NCBI GenBank assembly: GCA_963783095.1
Contig: CAWAMR010000007.1
Location: 186,001-250,000, forward strand
Source: CAWAMR01 sp963783095
GTDB taxonomy: Bacteria > Planctomycetota > Planctomycetia > Gemmatales > Gemmataceae
Reading direction: 5' to 3'
DNA length: 64,000 nucleotides
The notes under the pieces were generated by a model. The model was not told the origin of the DNA, did no database searches, and was given only the letters and a program-made list of their open reading frames with translations. Position 1 is the first letter of the stretch. Each line of letters begins with the position of its first letter. Position numbers and translations under genes: made by a program. Positions 31,113 to 43,100 of this stretch are shown here, one piece after another.

Positions 31113-33026
31113 TCAAAAGTCAAACCCGAGCAGCCGCCCGCTGGGAGTCTCGTCGTGGAGGGTCTCGCGAATATGTTTCTGCTCCACGATTTCCGGTGGC
31201 GGCGAAGTCGTGGTGACGATGTACTGGAAAGCGGGCTCGCGGTCTGGAAACCGGGTTTCCAGCGAGAGGACGAAGCGGAACAGGTTGCGGTAGATCAACT
31301 CATTCAGGTCGGCCTCGCGAGGGCTGTCGTGGATCAAGAAACGCGGGTGACGCGAGTGGCCATTGATCCCAGCCGAGAGACAGGTGAGGTCGAAACCGAC
31401 GACCTGACCGGCTGATCCAAATGCTTCCCCCGAAGAACTATTGGGATTCGGGACGAGACCCGAGCGAAGATCCAGTGACAACTTTCCTGTCGAGCGGCGA
31501 ATCAGGCCGTTCGTCACTTCTTGGAATATTTCGTTGAGCTGTGCCATTTGCTTTTTCCGACTCTTCGCCCTGGCTTCTCGCTGTTGGTCAATTTCCTTGA
31601 TGCGTGCCTCGGTTGCCTGCCGTTGAGTTTCAATCTCATTCCTTCGAGATGCTGCACGAGCGAAGGCATCGAGTTGAAAGAGGAGTAGATCGCACCGAGC
31701 GATCTTCTGGCGTGGTCCTGCGGCCGCTCTCTTAAAGTCCTGCTTCGCCGCTTGAGCGACTTGTTCCAACTCGCGGACTGCGGCAAGTTTTTGATCGAAC
31801 TCCGCAGTTGCGATAAGAATCTCATGATTGAGCCGTTGTATGTTTTCTTGAAACTCCTGGATACGATCCTGCCGATTTGGGTCGGGCGGGAGCGAAGTTG
31901 AGGTCAGATGCAGGCATCCTTCCAGGCCGCAACTGAGCGCCTTGTATCGTTGAGCGAGGGATTCCTTCTGGTCGGGCGTCTGTGCCAGCGTCAATCTGTC
32001 GTTGGCTAAGATCAGATCTCTACGAAGTTGTTCGATGCGCCCTTCGATCTTGTCGCGTTCTGACCTCCGAGCCACGAGGTCGTGTTCGGCGGCATCCAAG
32101 GCCGTCGCTTCCGGCAATCGCTCCAATTGGGATTCTTCGGCTTCTCGTTGGTCCTCGATCTTACCACGAATGGCGGACTGAGCGAGATCGCCTTCCGTCA
32201 GGTCCTCCGAGATACCTGCCTCTTCGCTGATGAGTTTGGCCGTTCGCTCCCGATCCTGGCGGATTTGCGAGAGTTCGTTCTGGTAGTGGCGGAGTCGGAT
32301 TCGTAGGCCGTCCAATTCATCGGTGTAATCATACTCTTTGCGGTCAAAGATGTTCATCACCAAACGGATAATCAGGTTGGCTTCCGAGTCAAGAAGCACC
32401 TCCGGGTCGGAGTCATCCGCTTGGTATCGCCAGGTGTTGTGGCTCGTGTACCGACAATGCTGGTCACGAATCAGCCAGCCGAGAAGGTCGAGCCAGGTTG
32501 GCTGCCGACTTCCCCGAGCGACACGGACGCTTGAAAATTCCGAGGGAACAAGGGTTCCCAAAGCTGATGCAAATTCGGTAAAGGGACGCAAGCAGGATGG
32601 CTCCGCCAACAGGCTTTGCCAGTTATCTGTCGGCAAACAGAAAGATTCTCGCGGCTTGCCCATTGATCGAGCAACGCACCACGTCGTTGCGTTCACTCGG
32701 ACTTGCGCAAACACACAACCATCGGGAAGGTGTTCCTTAACTTGGCTACGGATACGAGAATTGGCAAAGTGGTCGTCGCCGAGGGCGTAGCGAATCATTC
32801 GCACCAATAGCGTTTTGCCGACATTGTGCCCAAACGCGTCACCCTCGACATCCTGCGTTTTCTTGGTGTTGATCACATTAAGTCCACGACGGAACTCTAT
32901 GTTACGGATTGGTTCGACGTCGGTTCGACGGGAGGGGAGGATCAATAGGCGCTGGAGCCAAATGGCCGGTTCACCCGGATAGGCTAGCGGTTCCGATTCA
33001 GACGGGAACAAGGTTGCTTGGATCAT
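31113..33026 (-). CDS. SMC/RecF-like coiled-coil ATPase
   Basis: 637 residues from ATG 33026 (MIQATLFPSESEPLAYPGEP), chosen because it overlaps the methyltransferase stop by 29 bp. Walker A region is AFGHNVGKTLLVRMI (Gly-His-Asn-Val-Gly-Lys-Thr near 66-72). A coiled coil spans about 230-520 (RERTAKLISEEAGISEDLTE onward), with a possible Cys pair (LSCGLEGCLH) in the middle. Near the C-terminus LSAGINGHSRHPRFLIHDSP gives an ABC-signature-like and a Walker B-like segment. This is the DUF2326-like or RecN-like layout: a DNA-embracing or DNA-end-sensing ATPase. The residue after the Walker B Asp is Ser and not Glu, which may slow hydrolysis. Not part of canonical DISARM. Confidence 0.75.
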   Translation of the reverse strand: MIQATLFPSESEPLAYPGEPAIWLQRLLILPSRRTDVEPIRNIEFRRGLNVINTKKTQDVEGDAFGHNVGKTLLVRMIRYALGDDHFANSRIRSQVKEHLPDGCVFAQVRVNATTWCVARSMGKPRESFCLPTDNWQSLLAEPSCLRPFTEFASALGTLVPSEFSSVRVARGSRQPTWLDLLGWLIRDQHCRYTSHNTWRYQADDSDPEVLLDSEANLIIRLVMNIFDRKEYDYTDELDGLRIRLRHYQNELSQIRQDRERTAKLISEEAGISEDLTEGDLAQSAIRGKIEDQREAEESQLERLPEATALDAAEHDLVARRSERDKIEGRIEQLRRDLILANDRLTLAQTPDQKESLAQRYKALSCGLEGCLHLTSTSLPPDPNRQDRIQEFQENIQRLNHEILIATAEFDQKLAAVRELEQVAQAAKQDFKRAAAGPRQKIARCDLLLFQLDAFARAASRRNEIETQRQATEARIKEIDQQREARAKSRKKQMAQLNEIFQEVTNGLIRRSTGKLSLDLRSGLVPNPNSSSGEAFGSAGQVVGFDLTCLSAGINGHSRHPRFLIHDSPREADLNELIYRNLFRFVLSLETRFPDREPAFQYIVTTTSPPPEIVEQKHIRETLHDETPSGRLLGFDF

Positions 33027-36000
33027 CAATGCACTCTTCCACTTCAGCACGGGCCTTTTGTTCGCCAATGTGTTTTATTACCTTCACCGCTTCTTCTGCT
33101 TTCTTCAGATAGCTGCCTAAATTCGTCAGATCGAAAGGGGATGTGCCGACTAGGTAAAACGGCAAGCCCTCGGGGGATTTCGGATCGATCAGGATCGAAT
33201 TGTTGTTGAGCAACTGGGTCACGGCGAGCGGCATCCAGTCGAGTAGTTTTGGGTGATGACGACCACTCTGCCGAGAGGGAATTTGAGAATTCGTCAGATA
33301 AGCTTTGCGAAGCGCGTCGTTCACCATAAGCACGAGGCCCGTTTCCAAGATGCCGGACTCGACGCGTTTTTTCCAGACCTGCACGAAGGCGGCGACGTAA
33401 GCCATCGCTTTCAGCATGTCGAACTGAGCGGAGGTGAGCGGCGGCCTGGCGAACTCGCGGTGCAAACGCAGGATCGTGTCCTTCGTTCGATAGGTCCCGT
33501 AGGCATCTTCGTCCGCTTTGCGAACCAACGGGAACGTGCCGAGAATGTACTCCGCGTCAGACTCATCGATGCCGTACATGTGGAAGAATGCGGCGTCGAG
33601 TTCGCAGCGGAGCTGAAGTCGGCGTTCGTCATTCCAGACAAACGGGTCACCTGTGTAGCCGCAATCCTCGGAGAACGGCTCCAAATCCCACGCAGTATAG
33701 GTCAACTCCAGCACGCGGGGCTTGATCCACTCGGCAAGCGTTAGCGATGGTTGCCAGGGACATGATTTTGAATATTCAGCGGGGGGCAGTACAGGGAGTT
33801 GCTTGACAATAAACATCGTCATATGTGTACCCCCGAGCTTTTGGCGAGAGGCGTAGTCCAAAACAAACGAGTTCAAGTTAGCAAGAAGTACATATGCCTT
33901 GCCGACAAAATCATGATTGACGAATAACGCCAAGGCCGTCGCGCCTGCACCACTACGCGGTGTTGGATTCGAGATGAATGTCCTAAAATCGGTGTTTCGA
34001 CAAATATCTCGCCAACAAAATAACCACTCTCGCTCCCAACGATTTTTCAGCCGTTCGACCACGTTAAATGCTGGCACCCAATAGCGAGGCTGCACGACGA
34101 ACTTTCGGGCAGCCTTCTCATCGATTGTCAGCTCGCGGCTGTCTGTGCCGTCGTAGGTGGCCCAGCGATGATCGTACTGATGGAGCATCTTCGCTTCGTA
34201 AAGCGGCAGGTATTCGGCTTTGTCCTTGCGAAAGATGTTGCCGTCAAGTCGCCAACCGTCCGCTTCCAGATCCGCCCTTGTGCGGAACAGGCCAGAGTCG
34301 GTGGCCATGTTGAATAGACCCTGCTTGAAGGTAATTCCCCACGAGTTAACCTCGGGTGGGCCTTCCTTCAAAAGGATTGGCACCCGCCGATAGATGGCTT
34401 TTGTAAGTTCAGCATCCCGAGCGGACCGGAATACAGGGCAATTGTGCGTATTCGGGCTCAGTAACGCGAGTTCGGCTGGCGATAGGGTAAACCGCTTCGC
34501 GGGGTCAAAAATCTCTTCGAGTGATCGAGCGTCAAATACGAACTCAGCAGCATTGACCGATTCTTCACTGCCAGTCAAGGTGAGCAAACAAAACGAACTG
34601 CGGCTGTCTGTGGCGGTAAATATCAAACGAATTTCGAAGAAGCTAAATAAGCTCGCTAAAGCACGTGATTTGGCCAAGTCTTGAAAGAACAATTTTGTAG
34701 TGTCATCCGTGGCGATGCCACTGGGAACGATACATCCGACCCGACCAGTGGGATGGATCAAGTTGCGGTTCAACTCCGCAAAAATTGCATAAGTGTTGAT
34801 TCGTCCACGCCCACACAATGGGAATAGGCCCCAGCGTTGGTTGCTTACTTCGTCGATGCCTGAACTGTTGCGAACTATGTGGCTTTCACCGTCAGCGTGT
34901 CGGCGATCGTCCAGAAAGGAACGGTACGTTGTCGGGTCGGTCTTGGCCAACTCCTGAATCATCCTGCCACGGATAGCCGCTGTACGAGCCCCCGCAATTT
35001 CAGGGCGTCCGTGAGAGTTGAACCACTCGATCTCCTTAAGCTCAGTGTGCTCCCACGGAGGATTGCCAAGTACCACGTCGAACCCACCACACCAACCGGT
35101 CAACTCGTTGTCTGGCAATTTGCCTTTGGCTGGCAAACGGAAGACACCTGGGAACGCGAGATGCCAGTGAAGAAACTGATATTGCTCCGCCAACTGACGA
35201 ACAACTGCGTACTCTTCTAAGGAGATTACGTCTGGATTCCCCTCGACCGCACGGAAGAGCCGATCGGTGAAAATGACCCGATAGTCGGATCGTTTAGGGA
35301 CGACAAACACGGAACACCAAAGATCAGCGAGCAGATGGCCTGAAGTCCGATAATTCGCCTCCCCCATCAGTTGGCGATATCGTTCTTCCTTTGCGTGGAT
35401 TTGGTCCAGGGTGTCGTCTGGCGTCAGGTCGATTTCCGCGAAGGCAGAGATTAACGATCCTTCGGGTTCCGGAAAGAGGCAGCCTTGGCCTTGTTCTCTG
35501 TCCTTGCGTTGCTCACGATTCAGCCGTTTTCGTTCTCGGCAAACTGCTTTCTCATCCCCCTCGATTGGCTCGAAGGCCTCATCCGGAATTCCCGTTGCGA
35601 GGAGGGCTGGCGTCGTTCCGAGCAGGCTATTGCCGCATTGGATGTGATGATCCAGGAACGAAAGCGGTTTTCCCGGTTCGAGTGCTTCCATCCAGAGGGC
35701 AACTTGACATAGTTCGACAGCCATTGGGTTGATGTCCACACCAAAGATGCATCTGCCAATCACATCCCGCAAAGCGTGCTGGATGGCATCGGGGGGTGGC
35801 TCATCTTCAAAGGTTCGGACCGTGGCCAGTTTCTTGGCGAGGCGGTGGGCGGCGGCAATCAAAAAATGCCCGGACCCACACGCGGGATCGCAAACCTTCA
35901 GATTCAGAATCGCGGCCTCTGCGTTCGGTTCCTTCGCTGCCGCATTGAGGACAGGATCAAGAGCCGAATCGAGCAAGCAGGTAATGAGCGAAGTCGGCGT

Positions 36001-37353
36001 GTAGTAACTACCAGTGGTTTTTCGTTCGTTCCCGCTCGCCGTTTGCAAAGTGAAGGCGATCGCGTCCGGGTCAAACCTGGGCTGAAGTTCGAGGAGGGAT
36101 TCATAGACGCTGCCAAGTTCCTCTGCCCCCAGGTTACGATAGTCCACACTCCGGCGGGCCTGCCCATCACTGATGACGGCCAAGGCCCGGAACGCTTCGA
36201 GCAAGTCGGCATTGGCCAAACGGCAATCGGACAGGTTGGGAGTGCGGATCGGGTCGAATAAGCCGCCAATGGCCGGTAGTCCCAGGTCGAGGCAGCCCGT
36301 CGTGCCCAGTTTGGTCAACACGAGCGAGAGCCCTTCAAAGAGGTCTGTATGCGGCGTTCCGCGCAGACGTTCCGCCAGTCTGCGAAGCCGGGACGTGGAG
36401 TAGAAACGAGAGTAACGCTCTGTAGCGGTGTCGGAGGCCGCCGGATCCAACAGTAGTTCTCGATCCTCCGCGACGAACAGGAAGAGGAATCTGTAAACGA
36501 CGCGGAGCAATTGCCGGTAGTAATCTTGTGGGCTCAGGCGATTGTTTTTGAGAGCAGCCTTCAGTTCCGTGTTTGCAGGGCAAGAAAGAAAGCCACGACC
36601 GAGGGCCTTCACCGCATTTTCCACCCCGGTGCGTAGTTGATCGAGCGCTCGAAGCCCCTGTTCTGCGGCGACCTTCGACCAGCGTTCGAGCCAGCAGCAC
36701 TCCGGCTTCTCGGCATTGACGCGGGACTCATGACAGATGCGCCAGAGCAAGGCGAAGTCGGCGTACTGTTTCCCCTCGAACATCGCCTGGAGGTCGAACT
36801 CGACAAACGCTTGCCTGGTGAGTCGAATGTTGTCCCGCAGGATACGGAGTTTCAAGCCGTTGGAGACGAACCCCCACAGATATGATTCGGAACGGTTGAG
36901 AAACTCCTGGACCAAGCCGTGCGGGCTGAATTGCTTGCCTTCGGTCTCAACCCGTTTATCGAGATCATGACGAAACCCGACCAGATGAATCGGGCTATGG
37001 TAGCGGGTGTGCGAGATCGGATAGTTCTTCTCATCGAAGACGAAAGGCTGGGGTTTATCGAGAGTGCCATATCCCAGTACCTTCCAGAAAGGTAGAAGCC
37101 AGCGTTCGACCGTGACTTTGTGGCCTGAGTCGGATTGAGGCAGATGCTCAGAGATGGTCTTGAAAGCATCCCACACCGCCAAGAGCCTGCTCCATGCCTG
37201 GTTGGTCGCTTCGTTGAGCTTTTCTCCGACGAGGCCGTAGTCCTCGGCGCGGAGACCTTCAAGCCGTGCTTCCCCGGCGGCAACACGTTGGAGCAAGTCG
37301 GTCGGCAGGATCGAGCCTTCGACGCGGACGCAGGCGAAAGTGTTGGATTTCAG
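32998..37353 (-). CDS. Eco57I-like N6-adenine DNA methyltransferase (DrmMI/PglX-like)
   Basis: About 1,450 residues, intact frame. The N-terminal 400 residues are helical with WRICHESRVNAEKPECCWLE. The catalytic domain has motif I VCDPACGSGHFLIAAA (about residue 490) and motif IV DVVLGNPPWEHTEL (about 765), diagnostic of gamma-class adenine methylases. A large target-recognition region follows. The first ATG is 37296, but LKSNTFACVRVEGSILPTDL reads in frame before it and starts at a CTG (37353), placed seven bases after TAAGGAGA; I take the CTG as the likely start. It would methylate host DNA and mark self, as DrmMI does in DISARM and PglX in BREX. The upstream helicase stop codon lies inside its ribosome site. 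Confidence 0.85.
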   Translation of the reverse strand: MKSNTFACVRVEGSILPTDLLQRVAAGEARLEGLRAEDYGLVGEKLNEATNQAWSRLLAVWDAFKTISEHLPQSDSGHKVTVERWLLPFWKVLGYGTLDKPQPFVFDEKNYPISHTRYHSPIHLVGFRHDLDKRVETEGKQFSPHGLVQEFLNRSESYLWGFVSNGLKLRILRDNIRLTRQAFVEFDLQAMFEGKQYADFALLWRICHESRVNAEKPECCWLERWSKVAAEQGLRALDQLRTGVENAVKALGRGFLSCPANTELKAALKNNRLSPQDYYRQLLRVVYRFLFLFVAEDRELLLDPAASDTATERYSRFYSTSRLRRLAERLRGTPHTDLFEGLSLVLTKLGTTGCLDLGLPAIGGLFDPIRTPNLSDCRLANADLLEAFRALAVISDGQARRSVDYRNLGAEELGSVYESLLELQPRFDPDAIAFTLQTASGNERKTTGSYYTPTSLITCLLDSALDPVLNAAAKEPNAEAAILNLKVCDPACGSGHFLIAAAHRLAKKLATVRTFEDEPPPDAIQHALRDVIGRCIFGVDINPMAVELCQVALWMEALEPGKPLSFLDHHIQCGNSLLGTTPALLATGIPDEAFEPIEGDEKAVCRERKRLNREQRKDREQGQGCLFPEPEGSLISAFAEIDLTPDDTLDQIHAKEERYRQLMGEANYRTSGHLLADLWCSVFVVPKRSDYRVIFTDRLFRAVEGNPDVISLEEYAVVRQLAEQYQFLHWHLAFPGVFRLPAKGKLPDNELTGWCGGFDVVLGNPPWEHTELKEIEWFNSHGRPEIAGARTAAIRGRMIQELAKTDPTTYRSFLDDRRHADGESHIVRNSSGIDEVSNQRWGLFPLCGRGRINTYAIFAELNRNLIHPTGRVGCIVPSGIATDDTTKLFFQDLAKSRALASLFSFFEIRLIFTATDSRSSFCLLTLTGSEESVNAAEFVFDARSLEEIFDPAKRFTLSPAELALLSPNTHNCPVFRSARDAELTKAIYRRVPILLKEGPPEVNSWGITFKQGLFNMATDSGLFRTRADLEADGWRLDGNIFRKDKAEYLPLYEAKMLHQYDHRWATYDGTDSRELTIDEKAARKFVVQPRYWVPAFNVVERLKNRWEREWLFCWRDICRNTDFRTFISNPTPRSGAGATALALFVNHDFVGKAYVLLANLNSFVLDYASRQKLGGTHMTMFIVKQLPVLPPAEYSKSCPWQPSLTLAEWIKPRVLELTYTAWDLEPFSEDCGYTGDPFVWNDERRLQLRCELDAAFFHMYGIDESDAEYILGTFPLVRKADEDAYGTYRTKDTILRLHREFARPPLTSAQFDMLKAMAYVAAFVQVWKKRVESGILETGLVLMVNDALRKAYLTNSQIPSRQSGRHHPKLLDWMPLAVTQLLNNNSILIDPKSPEGLPFYLVGTSPFDLTNLGSYLKKAEEAVKVIKHIGEQKARAEVEECIDDPSNLVPV

Positions 37354-37364
37354 CGGTAGTCTCC

Positions 37365-40153
37365 TTATACCTTCGGCAGGTAAACGAACACTCCGAGAAC
37401 ATCCGGTAAGTCCTGGGCTTCGATACGGTGCTTCACCCCTTTCGCTTTGCTGGCTTGCCTCACGCGGCTATGCGCATCCAAGAGAGCTACGCCTCGGCTT
37501 TGGGCAAACTCCGCAAATTTCGGATGCAGAAGGGTGATACCGTCAATCACCTTCTGGATGAATTCACGGGCTTGCTCCGGAACGACATTCGCTTCGGGTT
37601 CGGCAAAGAGAAGTTGTTCCGCAAACTCCGGAGCAAGCCAGTGCGGCATTCTGGGGCGAACCCTCAAACGCGACCAGTTGACTGTCCTCTGCCAGCAGCG
37701 GCATTTCCTCATGGCCGATTCGGGTCACGATATGAAAGCGGTGCCGCAGCACCAGCAAGGTGGTGCGCTTGCCGACTTTGCTGGTGCGGATCACGCCACA
37801 ACGCCGTGCCGGACCTTCCAGGTGCGGATCAAGAGCGGCATTGAGAACGTGGTTTGCAAGCGCTTCGACTGCTGGTGATGAACGTGTCAGTAGGAATTCA
37901 TTGTTCTCGACGGGGAGTTCAAACCGAGCCTTGAACTTAGTCGGCAGGTCGAGCCGTTCTTTCAGGGCACGCGGAGCCTCGGTGAGGTCCACCTTGATCG
38001 AATCGGTTCCATCGACGGATGCCTTGCTGGCTTCGAGAGCGGTTCGGACAAACGCGGCAACATCGACACCGTTGCCCAAAGCATCACGGACGGCAGTCAA
38101 TTCGCGGACAACGTCCTCAACCTTGATGGTCTGTTGGGCAAACAGGGTGCGTGATTGCTTCTCTCGTTCCGTTGCTGATTTCCACTCCTGGTCTATTTCC
38201 TCGGGCAGGTCGTCAAAAAGCCCTGGTCCCGTGTCCTTCTTCTTGCCTTTGAGCAACATGCCTTCAAAGACAGCTTGGATGACCCGCTCGCTTTCCGTTG
38301 GCAGCGGGATCGAGACGCCGAGCGACGTGCGGATCGCCTTATGCTTTCGCAGCAGCACATCCAGGACCACTCCGTCGATCTGGTTGTCGATACCGTAGTA
38401 CGTCAACGCACGAACCTTTGGGCTTGGCTGGCCGTAACGATCCACCCGTCCTTCCCGTTGTTCATGCCGGGTCGGGTTCCAGGACAGGTCGTAGTGGAAG
38501 ACAGCGTTAAACAAATGCTGTAGATTGATTCCCTCGCTGAGGCAATCGGTACAGACCAATACTCGCTTGTCTGAATTGCCGAGTTGAGTTACGCGCTCTT
38601 CGCGTTCATTCGGCGGTAGAAGCCCAGTGACAGCCACGACGGCCACCCCTTTGAGCTTCTTCCTGAGTTCGGCGGCAACGTACTCCGCCGTTGGGATAAA
38701 ACGGCAAAATACGATGGGGTGAAATCCGTTCGATACGAGGTCTTCTACCAACGCTACGGCTTTCTTGAGCTTGTTGTCCTTGGTGCCGTGGAGGGCTTCG
38801 GCAGCGTTCGCCATTGCCATCAATCGCCTTGCAGCTTCATTCTGTTCATCTGGCTCTACGTCTGCCCCTGCTGGGGCCATGTCCGCGCCTTCGGTGGAAT
38901 CATCTTCCACGAGATCGAGAACAGACCTGCGTCCTTGGGCATCCGCCTCTTCTGGGGTATTCGCTTCGATCGCACGTGTGCGGAGAGTTGCCGTTGCTGC
39001 TGCGGGACTCGATGCCATCGAGCGAAGCAACGCCAGGGCTGACCACCAGCGGATCCGCTGCCTCTGTTTGTTTAGGGTTGGGTCCGACACGCTCTCGCGG
39101 GCATACTCCAGTACCTGCTTGAAAAGGGCCTGATAGTCGGCATGAAGTTTGTAGGTATCCTCGGCTTCTTGGCGTTCTGGGAAAGGAGTATCGGTTTTCA
39201 GAAAATGGCGGATGTCGGCTCGCCGGCGCTGTACGAAGTGGGCAGCTATACGTTCTCTGACGGGCCGGTTCTTATCACCGCTCAGGTCGGCAGGGAGGTT
39301 CGCAAAATTCGCATCCAGGAAGGACAACAATGAACGGAATGCGTCTTCATTACCGCTGTGCGGTGTGGCCGTTACGAGCAACAAGTGGCGATCAGGGTCG
39401 CCTACGAGTTGCTGGACCAGTTGATGTCGCTGATGTCTTGATCCGCGACCATCGCTCCCCTTCGCACAGGAATGGGCCTCATCAACGATCACCAGTTCCG
39501 GACACTCGCGGACGAAGTCGTCCCTTCGGCGGTCAGCTTTGATAAAATCAGTCGAGATGATAACGAATGGGAATCGATCGAAGATCGACTGGCCCATCCG
39601 GCACGCTTTCTCCAGACGCGCGACGGTGCCGGGGAGAACAAGCTCAACAGCCAGGTGGAACTTTGAATTCAGTTCTGCCTGCCACTGTTCCGCGATTTGG
39701 GGCGGGCACAGCACGGCAAAGCGTTTCACCTCACCCCGGTCGATCAATTCGCGGATGATCAGGCCCGCTTCGATCGTTTTGCCGATTCCAACATCGTCTG
39801 CAATCAAAAGGCGGACAGGGTCGAGTTTTAAGGCCAGGAGAAGCGGAACAAGTTGATACGGTCGAGGTTCAACACCCAGTCTGGCAAAGGACCGGAATGG
39901 CCCGGCGCATCGAACGGAATCCCAACCTCAACGCATCACGCAGCAACCGGCATGAACGGTAGTCACCGACCTGTGCAGGATCTGGAAGCTGGAAAGAAGC
40001 AGGCTCGACTTTTTCGATGGGCAGAAAAAACCCAGCGACTTCGTCATCGCCTCCGCCGAGTGGGCGGGCGATCACGGTGTCCGCTGTCGATTCCGGGAGA
40101 ACCACCCATTCCCTTCCGCGTGCCTTGACGAGCGATCCGACAGCGAAACTCAT
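37365..40153 (-). CDS. SNF2-family helicase, DrmD-like (two frameshifts)
   Basis: About 930 residues. The N-terminus MSFAVGSLVKARGREWVVLP is a small barrel-like domain. A frame break near 39865 rejoins as GPFRSFARLGVEPRPYQLVP. Walker A is ADDVGIGKT (about 117-125), the DEAH box ELVIVDEAHSC, motif III LLVTATPHSG, and motif VI HEQREGRVDRYGQ. A second break near 37700 leads to the C-terminus EFAEQLLFAEPEANVVPEQA, ending LGVFVYLPKV. The ATG overlaps the stop of the DUF1998 gene (ATGA), and its own stop (TAA) forms part of the next ribosome site. Architecture and placement next to an adenine methylase match DrmD of class 1 DISARM. Confidence 0.85.
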
Positions 40154-43100
40154 GAGGGCCTCCCGAATACATGCGGATACCGGGCCAAGATAGCCTCCCA
40201 ATCTCCCTGATGATGGAATCGTATGACCGTGAAGCCAGCGTCTTCCATTGCTTCGGTGAGGTCGGCGTCGCGTTGTTGTCGATCGTCAAAGTCGTGGGGC
40301 GGGCCATCGACATATATGGCCGTCTGATAGTCGCCGTAGAAGAAATCCGGAGTGGTCCGGCATAGTTCGATAAGGTGCTGGGCATGCGTAGGCAGGCGCA
40401 GGTTATGCAGCTCCAGATGAGCCAGCCAGCGGCGTTCGAGGTCGGAGCCCGCCAGTCGATTCAGGATTTCAAGGTGTTCACTCCGGGTTTGACCGCCGGG
40501 CGCGGTGTCGGTGTGGCTTCTGCTCATCCGCAACAACACCTCTTTGATCGCCTGCCGGTCCAGCAATCGATGGACCGGTTGGTTGGCGTAGTGCATCAGG
40601 CAGTCGTAACAGGCGGCTTCGCATTCTTCTGCGCTCAAAGATGACCGTCGCCGATCATCCCCGGTGACCGGATCGAAGTGGCATATTTCCAATGCCTTCC
40701 GGGCTACCTGAGCGAACGCGTTCGGGTTTTCGAGCAGTCGCCGTAAGACACCAGCCCCACCCTCTGCGGACTCGTAAAGCAGCAGAACCCTCGGTGCATC
40801 GCTCGCTGGTAGAAGCTCGGTGGCAAGTTCATTATCTTCGAGCTGGTAGGTTAGCTGGATTGCGTGCTTCAACGCGGCTTCGAGCGAGACCATAGGCCCA
40901 GCATCCCATGAGCCAGCAGGTTCAAACAGGAGACAATTCCGGCGATCCTCAACGTAGGGTATTACACGCCGTTTCCGTGCTGACATCGGGTCGTCGGGAT
41001 CGTCTGGATCCTGATCGTTCGTTTCCCAAAAGCCCCGCTCCTCGTCGAGCAGGAAACCGTATTGGGTTCGATTTGCTCGCTGTCGCCAGCCCATGTTGAT
41101 CCGCCACAACGTCGCTGCCCGCCCATAGGTGAGGCTGGCAAGCTGCTCTCCCCCTTCAAGCAGTTGGGCCGTCGTCTGCACCAGTTTTCCGCCACGCTCC
41201 GCGAATCGGACAGCGGTGCGGATCTCGTATCCCAGACGAAGCCGCTCCTCCTCATCGCAATTGATCTTGTCCTTCCGCTTGGTGGCGACATTCTGGAGCC
41301 GGAGAAGGTTCTCGAACTCTCTTGGTAGCTTCGTTCCGCACCGTTCGCAGACATCCGGTCCTGGGCCGTGAAGGATCGGATGCAAATAGCCGCATGCCTC
41401 GCATTTCTTAGCCCGCGTCGTCATCAACTCATCATCCTGAACGGAGAGGATCACCCTGTTGATGAGGTAGCGCGAGCCTTCGTGATACACGACGGAGCGG
41501 GGTCCAAACTCAGAAATCGCCAGGAATCGTGGTCGTGAAAGGTATTCTTCCTTTTGGCGAGTGCGGCGAGCAGGGATGAAAGCGGAGAGCGGTAGGCGGG
41601 GAAAGTTGTAGCCGGGCAGGAACCCTTCGCTGGCGAAATACCGGTAGCTGTAGAAGTCACTCTGAGAGAAGTCCTCCGTTTCGGTCAGGAGCCGAAGTTG
41701 CTGCTCTGCTTCCCGCCGGAGCCGGTCGGCTTGCTGCTTGTCGCGGGGATCGCGCGGCATCCCGGATCACTTCATTCTGCCGCGCTTGCTGATCCAGTGC
41801 CGCCCGGTAGAGCCCTCTCCATCGATTACACGCTTCGTCGAATTGCCTTGGAGCCTGGTTTAGAACTTCTTCGAGCCAGGTAGTGCCAAACCACCCGGCC
41901 TTCAGACATTCCTCTTTCACATCGGCCAGGACGCGCTCGGCCCGGATCCTCGCACGCTCGCGGGCGACTGGCTCGCTGATTTGTGTGCGAACGCTCTCAG
42001 GAAGGGCAAGATCAGGGTTGATACAGTCCTTCAGGCCAAGGAGTTCTCCGAGGGATCTTTTGAGATCGAGATTGGTCTCGGATAGCCAGATGGCTTGAAT
42101 ATGAGCCCGGACGAGATCCTCATTCGCCACGTCGAGGCGGGGTGGGGAGACAGCCCCGGCGACCATCAAGTGCGGGCGACGGAAAAACCACTGGTCGTGT
42201 GGGCTGCCGGTTGAACAATAGGTCACCACGATCGCTGGCTGTCCGCTTCTTCCTGCCCTTCCGCTTCGCTGCGAGTAGTTTGCCGGTGTCGGCGGGACGT
42301 TCCTCAAACCGACGACATTAAGGTCGGCAATGTCGATCCCGAGTTCCATCGTCGGGGAACAATAGAGAATGGGCAGTTTCGCCGAGCGGAAATCATTTTC
42401 CCGTTTGATCCGTTCATCATAGGGTACTTGCGCGGTATGTTCGCGGGCGGCCATCCCCAGCAATTTACTCGCCGTTTGGCGGTAAAACTCGACGAAAAAG
42501 GGATTGGTTCGTCCCCCCTCGCTCGACTGCCTCCGCACACGGATCGGGTCGTGAAACGGTCGCGTTCCATCTCCCGCTATCCAAAGCATGGCAGCGGCTA
42601 CGATCTGGTATCCGGCAACGTCGTCCGGGGTTCGTTTTGGCACGACTGCCTCGACGATGCCCCCCAGTTCCAGCATGCGCAGCAGGTCCTGAATGACCTG
42701 TTGCTTATCGCCCAAGGTCAATCGTTGAATGCCCCCGAAGAACGGCCCGAGGAACTGTCCGAAGGCACTCCGCCCGGACAGATACACGTTCCCGCGATAA
42801 TCCCCTTCGTCCCGTCCTCGCGGATAGAGGACGAACGCGTGTTCCATCGCCGTGGACTCGTTTTCGTCAATCGCCCAGGGTTCAATGAGCCGTTGGCTGC
42901 TCTGCTGGACCAACGACTCTTGGTATGACGGAGTGAGATAATCGACTTTGATGGCGAGTTCCCGACGCATGAAATCGAGAAGCACCTTGGCAAGCTGTTT
43001 TCGCTGGTCCGGGGATGCCGATTGCAAGTGGCGGCTCGTCACTTTCCATTCGTCCTCGGCGGCACAGAGTTCATCAAGGGCCGGGTAACATATCTCCAAG

